64,000 bases of DNA from an uncultured Sphingomonadaceae bacterium. Lineage in GTDB: Bacteria; Pseudomonadota; Alphaproteobacteria; Sphingomonadales; Sphingomonadaceae. This document shows, piece by piece, positions 8,288 through 17,265 of this stretch (its first letter is position 1; the number at the start of each line of letters is the position of its first letter). The stretch spans positions 21,256 to 85,255 of the forward strand of contig CANLBM010000016.1 in the NCBI GenBank assembly GCA_947488845.1. Direction: 5' to 3'. The translations under genes and the position numbers were made by a program. The notes beneath the pieces were generated by a model. The model had not been told where the DNA came from and ran no database searches. It saw only the letters and a list, made by a program, of their open reading frames with translations.

Positions 8288-8806
8288 TCAGTTCTCTTTT
8301 GTTTGGTCGGAAACCGTGGCCTTATAGGTTATGGCGTCGAATTTTTTCATATTCGGGCCAGTATAGTACGCCTTGCGTAACCCAATCTCGCGGAAGCCAA
8401 ATCTGGTATAGAGTTTTACCGCAGGATTATTGGCCCGCATTTCAAGAAAAATGGTAGCAACCTGATCCGCTCGAGCGATCAGGAACATTTGTTCGAGCAG
8501 CAAATAGCCGACACCGTGATTCTGATATTCCGGAGCCACGGCAATCATCAGGAGCTCCTCCTCATCCGCTGCCTGACGGCTGATCACAAAACCACAGATC
8601 ATGTCGTTTCTTCGGGCGATCAAAAGCTTGGCGCTGGGCAGTGCCAGCATCGACCGGCACTGGTGATGATTCCAGCCTTCGCCATAGGTTTTGGGAAAGG
8701 CGCCTTCCATGATCCGCATAACGTCATTCAAATTGCTGAAATCACCGGGCCGGACGTCGACCGGGGCAAGATCACGATCTTCCCGCGGCTTGTGGCGACT
8801 GGCCAT
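8288..8806 (-). CDS. rimI: Ribosomal-protein-alanine N-acetyltransferase
   Basis: A GNAT-fold acetyltransferase of the RimI group, which acetylates the N-terminal alanine of ribosomal protein S18 in model bacteria. The acetyl-CoA binding motif A is YQNHGVGYLLLEQM, preceded by a beta-strand MIAVAPEY. The 172-residue length is slightly longer than typical because of a charged N-terminal extension. It starts 3 bases after the tsaB stop, matching the common tsaB-rimI pairing. Substrate is inferred from family and context. Confidence 0.88.
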   Translation of the reverse strand: MASRHKPREDRDLAPVDVRPGDFSNLNDVMRIMEGAFPKTYGEGWNHHQCRSMLALPSAKLLIARRNDMICGFVISRQAADEEELLMIAVAPEYQNHGVGYLLLEQMFLIARADQVATIFLEMRANNPAVKLYTRFGFREIGLRKAYYTGPNMKKFDAITYKATVSDQTKEN

Positions 8807-8809
8807 CGG

Positions 8810-9436
8810 TCAGGAGGCTTTCGCCGGCTGGGCGTCCGGTTTGCGTCCATAAACGGGTTTGGATGACATTTTCTTCATATCGCTGGCGACTAAAGCGATT
8901 TGCGAAGCATTTGGCAATATTGGATAGTGATCAATCGCGCCGACTATTCGGGCAAGGTCCGTCGCTGCGGATCCGGCAATGATGTCGGCTTTCACCTCGT
9001 TCGCCGCTTGCTCCGGGGTGAGCGAGGCGAACGGCGCCAACGGTTCGCCGTTGCTTGAGAAATTCTGCAGAAAATATTCGCCATGGCCTGCAAGCATAGC
9101 CACGCAGACCGGGCGTGGCGTTTCAAGCTGTTTCCGGGCCTGCGCTGCTACCAGCGCGAGACACGAGTAACCATGGATTTCGGCGTCCCAGGCAAGTGCC
9201 AGGGCCTTTGCAGCGGAAATGCCGATGCGAACGCCGGTAAAGCTTCCGGGGCCGCAATTTACCAATATTCGATCCGCTTTGCCGCGGTCGGAAAGCTGCG
9301 CGATGGCCGGAATCAGCTTTTCCGCATGACCCCGTCCGATTTCGGCATAATCCGAAGCAATCAACACATCATCTTCGAATAGTGCAACGGAACATGCGAT
9401 GGTGGCCGTGTCGATCGCGAGCAGGCGGTCGCCCAT
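8810..9436 (-). CDS. tsaB: tRNA threonylcarbamoyladenosine biosynthesis protein TsaB
   Basis: TsaB (YeaZ) is the non-catalytic partner of TsaD in making t6A37 on ANN-decoding tRNAs. The ASKHA-type N-terminus LAIDTATIACSVALFEDD and the VNCGPGSFTGVRIGISAAK segment are diagnostic. The frame begins with TTG at 9439 next to ATG at 9436; the ATG is chosen, giving 208 residues. It is directly followed by rimI on the same strand. Confidence 0.93.
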   Translation of the reverse strand: MGDRLLAIDTATIACSVALFEDDVLIASDYAEIGRGHAEKLIPAIAQLSDRGKADRILVNCGPGSFTGVRIGISAAKALALAWDAEIHGYSCLALVAAQARKQLETPRPVCVAMLAGHGEYFLQNFSSNGEPLAPFASLTPEQAANEVKADIIAGSAATDLARIVGAIDHYPILPNASQIALVASDMKKMSSKPVYGRKPDAQPAKAS

Positions 9437-9443
9437 CAAACGG

Positions 9444-10043
9444 TCAGATCAAGCTGTTGAATTTGTCGAATTCGGGCCGTGGGCTGCGATCAAAAATCGT
9501 TGCCGGATCGCCATAGCCCAGAGTCGAGATGAAGTTGGATTTGACGTTGGGCTGGTCGCCGAAAAATTCCTTGTCGACCGCACCCTGGTCAAAACCCGAC
9601 ATGGGACCGGTGTCGAGACCGAGCGCGCGGGCGGCCATGATAAAATAGGCGCCCTGCAACGAGCTGTTGCGCAAAGCGTGAATCTTGCGCGCTTCAGGAT
9701 CCCCGGCAAACCAGCTTTTGGCGTCGGCATGGGGGAATAGTTCGGGCAGATATTCGTGAAAATCCTCGTCCATACCGATGATCACCGCGACCGGTGCTTT
9801 GCGGACCTTGTCCTGGTTTGCTGCTAACGTCAGGGCCGCGAGCCGGTCCTTCGCCTCCTGGCTATGGCACCAGATAAGCCGCGACGGCAGCATGTTTGCG
9901 CTGGTGGGGCCCATTTTCATCAGGTTCCAGATAGCGTGCAGCTGCTCTACCGATACAGGTTTGTCATGATAGCCGTTATAGGTGCGCGCTTCGAGAAACA
10001 GTTGATTCAGCGCCGCTTGATCCAATGGAGAATTCATTGTCAT
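9444..10043 (-). CDS. Malonic semialdehyde reductase/RutE-type nitroreductase
   Basis: A 199-residue FMN-dependent oxidoreductase of the nitroreductase superfamily, RutE/HadB subgroup. These enzymes reduce malonic semialdehyde to 3-hydroxypropionate at the end of the Rut pyrimidine-degradation path, or reduce nitro compounds. Diagnostic segments are FLEARTYNGYHDKPVS at the N-terminus, MGPTSANMLPSRLIW and GLDTGPMSGFDQ. No other rut gene is near, so a pathway role in uracil degradation is not supported by context and a general aldehyde or nitro reductase is as likely. ATG 10037 is an alternative start. Confidence 0.82.
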   Translation of the reverse strand: MTMNSPLDQAALNQLFLEARTYNGYHDKPVSVEQLHAIWNLMKMGPTSANMLPSRLIWCHSQEAKDRLAALTLAANQDKVRKAPVAVIIGMDEDFHEYLPELFPHADAKSWFAGDPEARKIHALRNSSLQGAYFIMAARALGLDTGPMSGFDQGAVDKEFFGDQPNVKSNFISTLGYGDPATIFDRSPRPEFDKFNSLI

Positions 10044-10063
10044 GCCTTTGTGTAAAAGGGAAT

Positions 10064-10636
10064 TTATGCAGCCTGGACGTCCGTAACTTCAGGAACATAA
10101 TGTTTCAGCAAGGATTCGATCCCGTGTTTCAGAGTAGCTGACGAGGACGGGCATCCTGCGCAGGCACCCTGCATTTTCAGGAATACCGTACCTTTGTTGA
10201 AGCCACGATAGATGATGTCGCCGCCATCATTGGCAACCGCCGGGCGGACCCGGGTTTCGATCAATTCCTTGATCTGCGCCACAATATCGGCGTCTTCCGG
10301 GTCGTCATGGACTTCCTCTTCGGGAGGAACCGAAATTTCTCCCGCGCTGCCCGGTTTGAACAAAGGCAGTCCCCCCGAAAAATGATCGAGCAAGATGCTG
10401 AGCACCTGCGGTTTCTGGTCACTCCAATCGGAGCCCGGTCCGCAGGTTACCGATATGAAATCGGAACCGAAGAAAACGCCTGTGACATCGCCGAGTGTGA
10501 ACAGCGCCTCGGCCAGCGGGGATATTTCGGCGTCCTCAGGAGACGCGAAGTCACGGGTGCCGTCGGTCATGACCGTTTGCCCGACCAGAAATTTGAGGGT
10601 CGAGGGGTTCGGGGTTTTTTCTGTTTCAATAAGCAT
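10064..10636 (-). CDS. NifU family Fe-S cluster scaffold protein (NfuA-like)
   Basis: A 190-residue Nfu-type protein. The N-terminal Nfu_N domain begins TEKTPNPSTLKFLVG. The C-terminal NifU domain holds the cluster-binding CxxC in GACAGCPSS. Members hold a [4Fe-4S] cluster between two subunits and pass it to apo-enzymes such as lipoyl synthase or aconitase. Start ATG 10636 is chosen because homologues begin exactly with MxIETExTPNP; the longer open frame reaches 10726 without support. It is followed 20 bases on by the nitroreductase gene. Confidence 0.92.
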   Translation of the reverse strand: MLIETEKTPNPSTLKFLVGQTVMTDGTRDFASPEDAEISPLAEALFTLGDVTGVFFGSDFISVTCGPGSDWSDQKPQVLSILLDHFSGGLPLFKPGSAGEISVPPEEEVHDDPEDADIVAQIKELIETRVRPAVANDGGDIIYRGFNKGTVFLKMQGACAGCPSSSATLKHGIESLLKHYVPEVTDVQAA

Positions 10637-10761
10637 GATTCTTATCTGGCGATTATTGTTGGCGCTATCAAGGGGTAAACGCTTTTGCCGCTGCAGCATT
10701 TGCCATGGATCGGGGGGAATATTCACTGGCCAGTAAGATTGGGGCTGCTTATATCAATTGC

Positions 10762-13680
10762 ATGAAATCAACATTCTCCCGTCTCACCCGACATATGTCG
10801 ATCGTCTGCTTTGCCTTTGGCCTGTTGGCAATGCCAAATCTGGCCGCTGCACAACCGGCCGAGCGCACCGAAGCACAGCCGTGGCTCTACAAGAACAGCG
10901 ATGTTCCGGTCGACAAGAGCTGGACCTTCGGTGAACTGGACAATGGATTGCGCTATGCGATCAAGCATAATGGTGTGCCGCCGGGGCAGGTTTCGATCCG
11001 GTTGCGGATGGATGTCGGTTCGCTGATGGAGACCGAGAAGGAACTGGGATTTGCCCATTTCATGGAGCATCTGACCTTTCGCGGTTCAACCCATGTGCCC
11101 GACGGCGAAGCGAAGCGCGTCTGGCAGCGACTGGGGGCGACGTTTGGAAGCGACAGCAACGCCGAAACCACGCCAACCCAAACGGTCTACAAGCTGGACC
11201 TGCCCAATGCCAACCGTGCCAGTCTCGACGAGAGTCTGAAAATATTGTCGGGAATGGTAAGTTCTCCCGGCTTGAACATATCCGCAATCAATGCAGAACG
11301 TCCGGTGGTGCTGGCTGAATTGCGCGAACGCGCCGGTCCCCAGACCATCGTGCAAAATGCAACGCGCGAACTATTCTTTGCCGGGCAGTTGCTGGCGAAC
11401 CGCGCGCCTATCGGAACGGCGGAAACCCTGGGCGCGGCAACGCCGCAAATGCTGCAACTATTCCATCAGCGTTGGTATCGGCCTGAGCAAGCGGTCATCG
11501 TAATCGCCGGAGACGGAGATCCGGTGCTCTTCGAGGAATTGCTGAAAAAGCATTTTTCCAAATGGCGTGGAAAAGGCGAGGCCGGGACCATTCCCGATTT
11601 CGGGCAACCGCGAGATATAGAGGATATCAGCCGCATTGTTATCGAGCCGACTCTGCCGCGGTTCATTTCGATGGTCATCGCCCGGCCCTGGGAACAGGTC
11701 GAGGATACGATTGTCTATAACCAGCAGATTTTGATCGATTTGCTGGCGCTGCAGATGATCAACCGCCGTCTGGAAGCCCGGGCAAGGGCAGGAGGTAGCT
11801 ATCTCCAGGCAAGCGTCGGACAGGATGATGTCAGCCGCTCGATTGACGGGACATTTATCAGCATCATTCCGCTTGGGGACGATTGGGAGGCTGCTCTGAC
11901 TGATGTTCGCGGTGTTATCGCCGATGCCACAACCGTCGCACCTTCCGAGGCTGATATTGCCCGCGAAATTGCCGAATTTGATGCTGCGCTCGCGATCGGT
12001 GTCGAAAGCTACCAAACGGAAGCGGCACGAAAGCAGGCTGATGATATTGTCAACGCCGTGGACATCCGTGAAACTGTCGCGACGCCACAAGTCGCGCTCG
12101 ATGTATTCCGCGCGATGCGGAATCTTTACACGCCGGAAAGGCTACTCGAGTCGACGCGTAAATTATTTACCGGGGTGTCCACGCGCGCCTTGCTGACATC
12201 GCCCGACGTTATCGATGACGGGAAGGTCAAGCTGTCGAGGGCGTTGCGCAGCACTGTCAATGCTTCAAGCGACGTTCGCGTCACCCAATCCGATCTGGGT
12301 TTCGAAGCCCTCAAGAAGATCGGGAAAAAAGGCTCGATCAAATCAGCCCGGCAAATCGACCGTTTCGATATTGAACAGATCGAACTTTCCAACGGGGTCA
12401 GGGTCCTGCTGTTTCCGAACACGTCGGAACGTAACAAGATCATGGTCAATGCCCGGTTCGGCAGCGGATATAGCGGCTTGTCTCCTCATCAGGAATCACT
12501 TGCCTGGTCCGGCGCGCTGGCGTTGGTTGCCAGCGGGGTCGGGGATCTGGGACAGGAGGAACTCGACAAGATAACCACCGGGCGCCGGATTGGACTCCGG
12601 TTCAACATAGACAATGATGCCTTCGAAATCGGTGCCGATACGAGGCCGGCCGATCTCGAAGACCAACTGCATCTGATCGCAGCGAAATTGGAAAATCCAC
12701 GTTGGGATCCGGCACCGGTCATCCGCAGCAGAGCGGCATCGCTTATCAGTTACGACAGCTTTTCGGCATCGCCCCAGGCCGTTATGCAGCGGGACCTTGA
12801 ATGGCTCGTCCATGGAAAGGATCCTCGCTGGAAGACTCCGGACAAGAATGATTTCGAAAAACTCGACGCGGAGAATTTCAAGCAATTCTGGAAGCCGATT
12901 CTGGCGAGCGGTCCGGTCGAGCTGATGCTATTTGGTGATTTCGAGCGTGATCAGGCGGTAGAGGCGATCCTCAAGACCTTTGGCGCCTTGAAAACGCGCA
13001 AGCCGCTTGCTGTTCGGCCTGAAGCAATATCACCGAATTTTCCGTCTCCGCAGGCCGGTCCGGAAATACTCGTTCATAAAGGGGATCAGGACCGGGCTGC
13101 TGCGATGGTGGCCTGGCCAACCGGTGGCGGGCTGGCAAATATCCGCGAGAGCCGGAAACTGGAAGTGCTTGTGTCCATTTTCAACGACCGGTTGTTTGAA
13201 ATTCTTCGTTCCCAACAAGGGGCAAGCTATAGTCCGCAAGTGGTCAACAGCTGGCCGGTCGAGTTTGATTCCGGCGGTTATATCGGCGCACAAAGCCAGT
13301 TAACCCCGGACAATATAGACCGCTTTTACAATGTCGTTGAATTGATCGCCAAAGACCTCCGGGAAAATCCGGTGAGTGCCGATGAGTTGAAGCGGGTCGT
13401 CGAACCCTTGCGTCAGCTTATAGCCCGCGCCTCCAGCGGCAACAGTTTCTGGATGAGCCAGTTGGAGGGGGCAAGCTTCAATTCGCAGAAATTTGTTGCG
13501 CTGCAGTCTCTGCTCAGCGATTATACCGTCATAACCCCCGAAGAGGTGCAGGCTCTGGCGGTCAAATATCTGGATGACCGCAAGAAATGGAAACTGGTGG
13601 TTCTGCCGGAGGGCAACCGGCTTGCCGCGAATGACAACAAACCGGAGGCGGCGTCAGAAGATAGCGCGGTCAGCAACTAG
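10762..13680 (+). CDS. M16 family zinc metallopeptidase, secreted
   Basis: A 972-residue insulinase/pitrilysin-like protease. A signal peptide occupies the first ~30 residues (hydrophobic VCFAFGLLAMPNLAAA then Q). The inverted zinc motif HxxEH is HFMEH (H99, E102, H103), followed by the family segment LTFRGSTHVPDGE. A second M16 half without the zinc site covers the C-terminal half, as expected for a two-domain protein. It probably works in the periplasm on peptides. ATG 10762 (MKSTFSRL) is chosen over 10705 because it starts the signal peptide. It converges with the redoxin gene with a 4-base overlap of stops. Confidence 0.9.
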   Translation: MKSTFSRLTRHMSIVCFAFGLLAMPNLAAAQPAERTEAQPWLYKNSDVPVDKSWTFGELDNGLRYAIKHNGVPPGQVSIRLRMDVGSLMETEKELGFAHFMEHLTFRGSTHVPDGEAKRVWQRLGATFGSDSNAETTPTQTVYKLDLPNANRASLDESLKILSGMVSSPGLNISAINAERPVVLAELRERAGPQTIVQNATRELFFAGQLLANRAPIGTAETLGAATPQMLQLFHQRWYRPEQAVIVIAGDGDPVLFEELLKKHFSKWRGKGEAGTIPDFGQPRDIEDISRIVIEPTLPRFISMVIARPWEQVEDTIVYNQQILIDLLALQMINRRLEARARAGGSYLQASVGQDDVSRSIDGTFISIIPLGDDWEAALTDVRGVIADATTVAPSEADIAREIAEFDAALAIGVESYQTEAARKQADDIVNAVDIRETVATPQVALDVFRAMRNLYTPERLLESTRKLFTGVSTRALLTSPDVIDDGKVKLSRALRSTVNASSDVRVTQSDLGFEALKKIGKKGSIKSARQIDRFDIEQIELSNGVRVLLFPNTSERNKIMVNARFGSGYSGLSPHQESLAWSGALALVASGVGDLGQEELDKITTGRRIGLRFNIDNDAFEIGADTRPADLEDQLHLIAAKLENPRWDPAPVIRSRAASLISYDSFSASPQAVMQRDLEWLVHGKDPRWKTPDKNDFEKLDAENFKQFWKPILASGPVELMLFGDFERDQAVEAILKTFGALKTRKPLAVRPEAISPNFPSPQAGPEILVHKGDQDRAAAMVAWPTGGGLANIRESRKLEVLVSIFNDRLFEILRSQQGASYSPQVVNSWPVEFDSGGYIGAQSQLTPDNIDRFYNVVELIAKDLRENPVSADELKRVVEPLRQLIARASSGNSFWMSQLEGASFNSQKFVALQSLLSDYTVITPEEVQALAVKYLDDRKKWKLVVLPEGNRLAANDNKPEAASEDSAVSN

Positions 13681-14309
13681 ATAGAATCGACCAGCGCCAG
13701 TATCTGCTCGTTGCTGGGCCGTTTCTTGAAATCGCCTGACACGGATTTTGCAACAATCTTGCCCGTTTTGTCGATCACGAATACCGAGGCATAAGGCACG
13801 CCAACGGCGCGGCCGTCGGTATATTGCGGGTCGCGCAACCCGAAGCCGTCAATCACCGTGGATGGCTGGTCGGAGAGCATCCGATATCGCAACATCTGGT
13901 TTTGCGAGAACCGGTCCTGCTGGTCAGGGCTGTCATAGGAAAGCCCGTAAAGATCATAGCCGCGATCCTTCAGATCGTCGACAATGGCATTGATCGATTT
14001 CAATTGGGTCTGGCAATAAGGGCACCATTCGACCGATCGGGTAAAGACGATGAGGGCAGGGCCATTCTCGAGAATTTTACCGAGAGTGGTCTCGCCCCCG
14101 TCGATTAACAGGCCGGCAGCAAGCGGCGCTTGGTCTCCGACGGTCAGACCGGCATCAATGCTATCCGCCGCGCTGATCGGTGCCACGATCGTTTCCGGCT
14201 TGCTTTCAACCTGTTCGGCAAATGCGGAGTCTGCCTCGGGAGCGGGGTCAGAACAGCCAGCCAGGGCCACGGCAGCAGAGGAAGACAATAACAATATCGT
14301 TCGTTTCAT
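13677..14309 (-). CDS. Redoxin/AhpC-TSA domain lipoprotein
   Basis: A 210-residue thioredoxin-fold lipoprotein. The signal ends in the lipobox LAGC, then an Ala/Glu-rich linker and a redoxin domain whose active site is WCPYCQTQLKS, a CxxC rather than the single-Cys form of typical peroxiredoxins. It is probably anchored in the periplasm and acts as a thiol reductase or peroxidase. Start ATG 14309 is supported by GGAG just upstream; an ATG at 14321 is less likely. It converges with the M16 peptidase gene. The substrate is not known. Confidence 0.83.
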   Translation of the reverse strand: MKRTILLLSSSAAVALAGCSDPAPEADSAFAEQVESKPETIVAPISAADSIDAGLTVGDQAPLAAGLLIDGGETTLGKILENGPALIVFTRSVEWCPYCQTQLKSINAIVDDLKDRGYDLYGLSYDSPDQQDRFSQNQMLRYRMLSDQPSTVIDGFGLRDPQYTDGRAVGVPYASVFVIDKTGKIVAKSVSGDFKKRPSNEQILALVDSI

Positions 14310-14407
14310 GAAGGACTCCATCTGATTACCTTCGCGAGCGTTCGAAGTTCAAACCATGTCGTTGCAGCAATCGACCCGCACCGCGCCTCAACGAAACTCC
14401 GATACCA

Positions 14408-15709
14408 TCATAATATATATTTTGACAGGTCGGTATCCTTGGCGACGTCGGAAAGCTGTTTGTCAACATAGGCCGCGTCGATGGTGATTTCTTCACCGGC
14501 ACGGTCTTCCGCATTAAAGCTGATGTCTTCGAGCAATTTTTCCATAACCGTCTGCAAACGTCGGGCACCGATATTTTCAACGGTCTCGTTCACATTGGCC
14601 GCTATTTCGGCCAGCTTCCTGATCGCGTCTTCGGTGATATTGATGGTAACATCTTCCGTTCCGAGAAGAGCGATATATTGCTCGGTCAGATTGGCTCTGG
14701 TCTCGGTCAATATCCTTACGAAATCTTCCTCGGTCAACGCCCGCAATTCCACCCGGATCGGCAAGCGGCCCTGCAATTCGGGCAACATATCGCTCGGCTT
14801 GGATATCGAAAACGCACCCGACGCGATGAACAGGATATGGTCTGTTTTCATCGGACCATATTTGGTAGCGACGGTTGTACCCTCGATCAGCGGAAGCAAA
14901 TCACGCTGAACGCCTTCGCGACTGACCGATCCTCCGCGGACATCGCTCACCGCGATCTTGTCGATTTCGTCAAGGAAGACAATGCCGTTGGATTCGGCAT
15001 TGGTGATCGCCGCGCGCGAAATATCATCATCATCGAGGCGCTTGTCCGACTCTTCCTCGACCAGTTTGTCCCAGGCATCGGCTACGCGCATTTTCCGTCG
15101 TTTCAGGCGGTTCTGATTGAATGCCTTGCCCATCATGTCGGACAGGTTGATCATGCCAACCTGACCACCCATGCCGGGGATGTCCATCGGCGTGCTGGGC
15201 GTGTCTTCGACCTCGATTTCGATCTCGGTGTCGTTCATGTGATTGTCGACAACCCGCTGCCGGAAACTTTCGCGCGTCGCTTCGCTGGCGCTTTCTCCGC
15301 ATAAAACGTCGAGCAATCTCTTCATCGCAGCTTCCGCCGCTGCCTCGTGCACGGCCATTCGGCGGCGCTCGCGCTCCAGCCGGACGGCTTCCTCTGCGAG
15401 GTCGCGGGCAATTTGCTCGACGTCGCGACCAACATAGCCGACTTCGGTGAATTTGGTGGCTTCGACCTTGATAAACGGCGCGTCAGCGAGCTTTGCCAGA
15501 CGCCGGGAAATCTCGGTTTTGCCGCAACCTGTGGGGCCGATCATGAGGATATTCTTCGGAGTCACCTCTTCACGGAGTTCGGCGGGCAATTTCTGGCGGC
15601 GCCAGCGGTTGCGCAAAGCGACGGCCACGGCGCGTTTCGCGTCCTGCTGGCCGATAATATGTTCGTCCAGCGCCTTGACGATGGCTTTGGGGGTCAGGTT
15701 CGCCTGCAT
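14408..15709 (-). CDS. hslU: ATP-dependent protease ATPase subunit HslU
   Basis: The AAA+ unfoldase of the HslUV (ClpYQ) protease. It has 433 residues, Walker A GPTGCGKT (58-65), Walker [13 protein letters not shown], an I-domain between them, and the C-terminal tail ending SKYIL that inserts into HslV to activate it. It lies 44 bases downstream of hslV on the same strand, the standard arrangement. All functional motifs are present. Confidence 0.97.
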   Translation of the reverse strand: MQANLTPKAIVKALDEHIIGQQDAKRAVAVALRNRWRRQKLPAELREEVTPKNILMIGPTGCGKTEISRRLAKLADAPFIKVEATKFTEVGYVGRDVEQIARDLAEEAVRLERERRRMAVHEAAAEAAMKRLLDVLCGESASEATRESFRQRVVDNHMNDTEIEIEVEDTPSTPMDIPGMGGQVGMINLSDMMGKAFNQNRLKRRKMRVADAWDKLVEEESDKRLDDDDISRAAITNAESNGIVFLDEIDKIAVSDVRGGSVSREGVQRDLLPLIEGTTVATKYGPMKTDHILFIASGAFSISKPSDMLPELQGRLPIRVELRALTEEDFVRILTETRANLTEQYIALLGTEDVTINITEDAIRKLAEIAANVNETVENIGARRLQTVMEKLLEDISFNAEDRAGEEITIDAAYVDKQLSDVAKDTDLSKYIL

Positions 15710-15753
15710 GCTATATTCTCTTTGCTATTGGGGGGTAACCGATCCGACAATAT

Positions 15754-16320
15754 CTAGGTGTCGCTATCGAGCGTTTCAATCGTGACCTGGTCGTTGGTGA
15801 AGACGCAAAGTTCGGCCGCGATCTCCATCGATTTCCGGGCCAGCTTCTCGGCGTCCTTTTCATAGTCTTTCAGGGCGCGCGCAGCGGAGAGAGCAAAATT
15901 GCCACCGGAACCGATCGCTGCAATGCCTTCTACCGGTTCGAGCACGTCGCCATTGCCGGTAAGGATCAGCGTCACATCCTTGTCGGCAACGATCATCAAA
16001 GCTTCCAGATTGCGGAGATATTTATCGGTCCGCCAATCCTTTGCCAGTTCGACCGCTGCGCGCATCAACTGGCCGTTGTGGCGTTCGAGCTTTGCCTCGA
16101 GCCGCTCGAACAAGGTGAAAGCATCTGCGGTAGCACCGGCAAAGCCGCCTATCACCGATCCGTCGTGCAATTGTCGCACCTTGCGGGCGTTCGGTTTCAT
16201 TACCGTATTTCCCATCGATACCTGGCCGTCGCCAACAACGACAACTTTGCCATTTTTTCGTACCGATAGGATTGTTGTGCCATGCCATTGCTGCAGGCCA
16301 TGTTGCTGATTTTCTGTCAT
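15754..16320 (-). CDS. hslV: ATP-dependent protease subunit HslV
   Basis: The peptidase ring of HslUV, a proteasome-beta-like threonine protease. A short propeptide ([14 protein letters not shown]) precedes the catalytic threonine in [20 protein letters not shown], and [14 protein letters not shown] is conserved. ATG 16320 is chosen because it gives the usual short propeptide; the open frame to 16356 would add an unsupported extension. It is first in an hslV-hslU operon. A heat-shock promoter was looked for upstream but not identified with confidence. Confidence 0.96.
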   Translation of the reverse strand: MTENQQHGLQQWHGTTILSVRKNGKVVVVGDGQVSMGNTVMKPNARKVRQLHDGSVIGGFAGATADAFTLFERLEAKLERHNGQLMRAAVELAKDWRTDKYLRNLEALMIVADKDVTLILTGNGDVLEPVEGIAAIGSGGNFALSAARALKDYEKDAEKLARKSMEIAAELCVFTNDQVTIETLDSDT

Positions 16321-16430
16321 GAAACCGGATATGGGTAATCCTGTCCGGATGTGCAACCAAAGGCGTTGCCTCTGGGCATATTGATGTCGACGTGCCTGGT
16401 GAACTTCCCGTTCAGAGCTGCTCGAACATC

Positions 16431-16459
16431 AAAAAAAATGGCGACCAACTGGCCGCCAT
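16431..16459 (-). terminator. Rho-independent terminator of the small membrane protein gene
   Basis: Read on the minus strand, the arms ATGGCGGCCA and TGGTCGCCAT form a near-perfect stem with one G-T pair and a tiny loop, followed at once by eight Ts. It starts 26 bases after the stop of the gene at 16486-16725 and would stop that transcript before hslV. Confidence 0.85.
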
Positions 16460-16485
16460 CTTTAAATTTCTATGCCTGAATTGAT

Positions 16486-16725
16486 TCAGGGGGAGGTTGG
16501 CGTATCTTCGCTGCCGTCGGCTGCGATGATGATGCCGGCAATCACTGCTGCTGCAGCGAGGATAGCAATGATGATGCCCGATCCGCCTTCAACATTGTTT
16601 GCTTTTTCAACGGTTGCACCGGTACGGGCAACAGAAGAAACAGGCTGTACAGCCTGAGCCAAGACAGGTGCGCTTACAAGCGACGCGGCTGCAGCTGCAG
16701 CCATTCCAATTTTACCGAAACGCAT
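16486..16725 (-). CDS. Small membrane/exported protein of unknown function
   Basis: A 79-residue protein not recognised as a named family. An Ala-rich signal peptide (MRFGKIGMAAAAAASLVSAP then VLAQA) is followed by a short linker and one strongly hydrophobic helix (GSGIIIAILAAAAVIAGIII), ending in an acidic tail. A perfect AAGGAG ribosome-binding site lies at the right distance from ATG 16725, and a strong terminator follows, so this is very likely a real monocistronic gene. Similar small Ala-rich proteins are common in sphingomonads (from memory). Function unknown. Confidence 0.78.
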   Translation of the reverse strand: MRFGKIGMAAAAAASLVSAPVLAQAVQPVSSVARTGATVEKANNVEGGSGIIIAILAAAAVIAGIIIAADGSEDTPTSP

Positions 16726-17028
16726 AATTTGCTCCTTCAGGGTTTCGCATTGCATTCAATACGAGATGGTCATTGGCATAACAGGCCGGTCAAATCAACG
16801 ATGTTGTTGTTCATAATGGTGATTATCCGCAGTAGTTGCAAAGATCACACAGATGGAAGCCGGCCCCGGAAACGGATAATTTGAATATGCCGTTTGCCCG
16901 TTAATCAATCCGTTCGGTGTCCCGCCTGCGAAAATGCCGCTTTGGAAGGCTGTTCCAATTCAAGACGTTAACCATAGACCCAAAAATTCTGCTGGATAAT
17001 ATGGATAACACATTGTTAACTTATCGGC
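16726..17028. other. Intergenic region without recognised gene
   Basis: About 300 bases between two oppositely directed small genes. The half next to 16725 must hold the promoter of the small membrane protein. The half near 17029 is AT-rich (aataatatgg, taacacattgttaac) and could hold a promoter for the plus-strand small protein. No tRNA, riboswitch or clear hairpin was seen. Confidence 0.5.
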
Positions 17029-17247
17029 ATGAACAGAGAGAAAACACGACCATTGGCTTTTCGCAACGACGGTATAGGCCATCCTTTTCGTCAAAGCCTG
17101 CCGTTCGAGATGGCGCAGATTGCCAAAGCGGAACATGCTTTGGAAGGCTCCGCTACAACCGGAGGAAAATGGCTGGGTGAGGATGTGAGTCTGTTCCTGC
17201 TCAGCTTCCTCGCTTTTTTCACCGCCTTTTATACGTTTATTTTCTGA
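17029..17247 (+). CDS. Predicted small tail-anchored membrane protein
   Basis: A 72-residue open frame. A polar N-terminal half rich in Arg/Lys is followed by a single C-terminal hydrophobic helix (LFLLSFLAFFTAFYTFIF) that ends the protein, as in a tail-anchored membrane protein. No family is recognised. The ribosome-binding site is weak. In its favour are the clear soluble-then-membrane organisation and the lack of any overlapping gene. Against it are the short length and the convergent position, 18 bases before the end of the transporter gene. Treated as probable. Confidence 0.5.
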   Translation: MNREKTRPLAFRNDGIGHPFRQSLPFEMAQIAKAEHALEGSATTGGKWLGEDVSLFLLSFLAFFTAFYTFIF

Positions 17248-17265
17248 TCTGGCGCAAGGCGTCGA

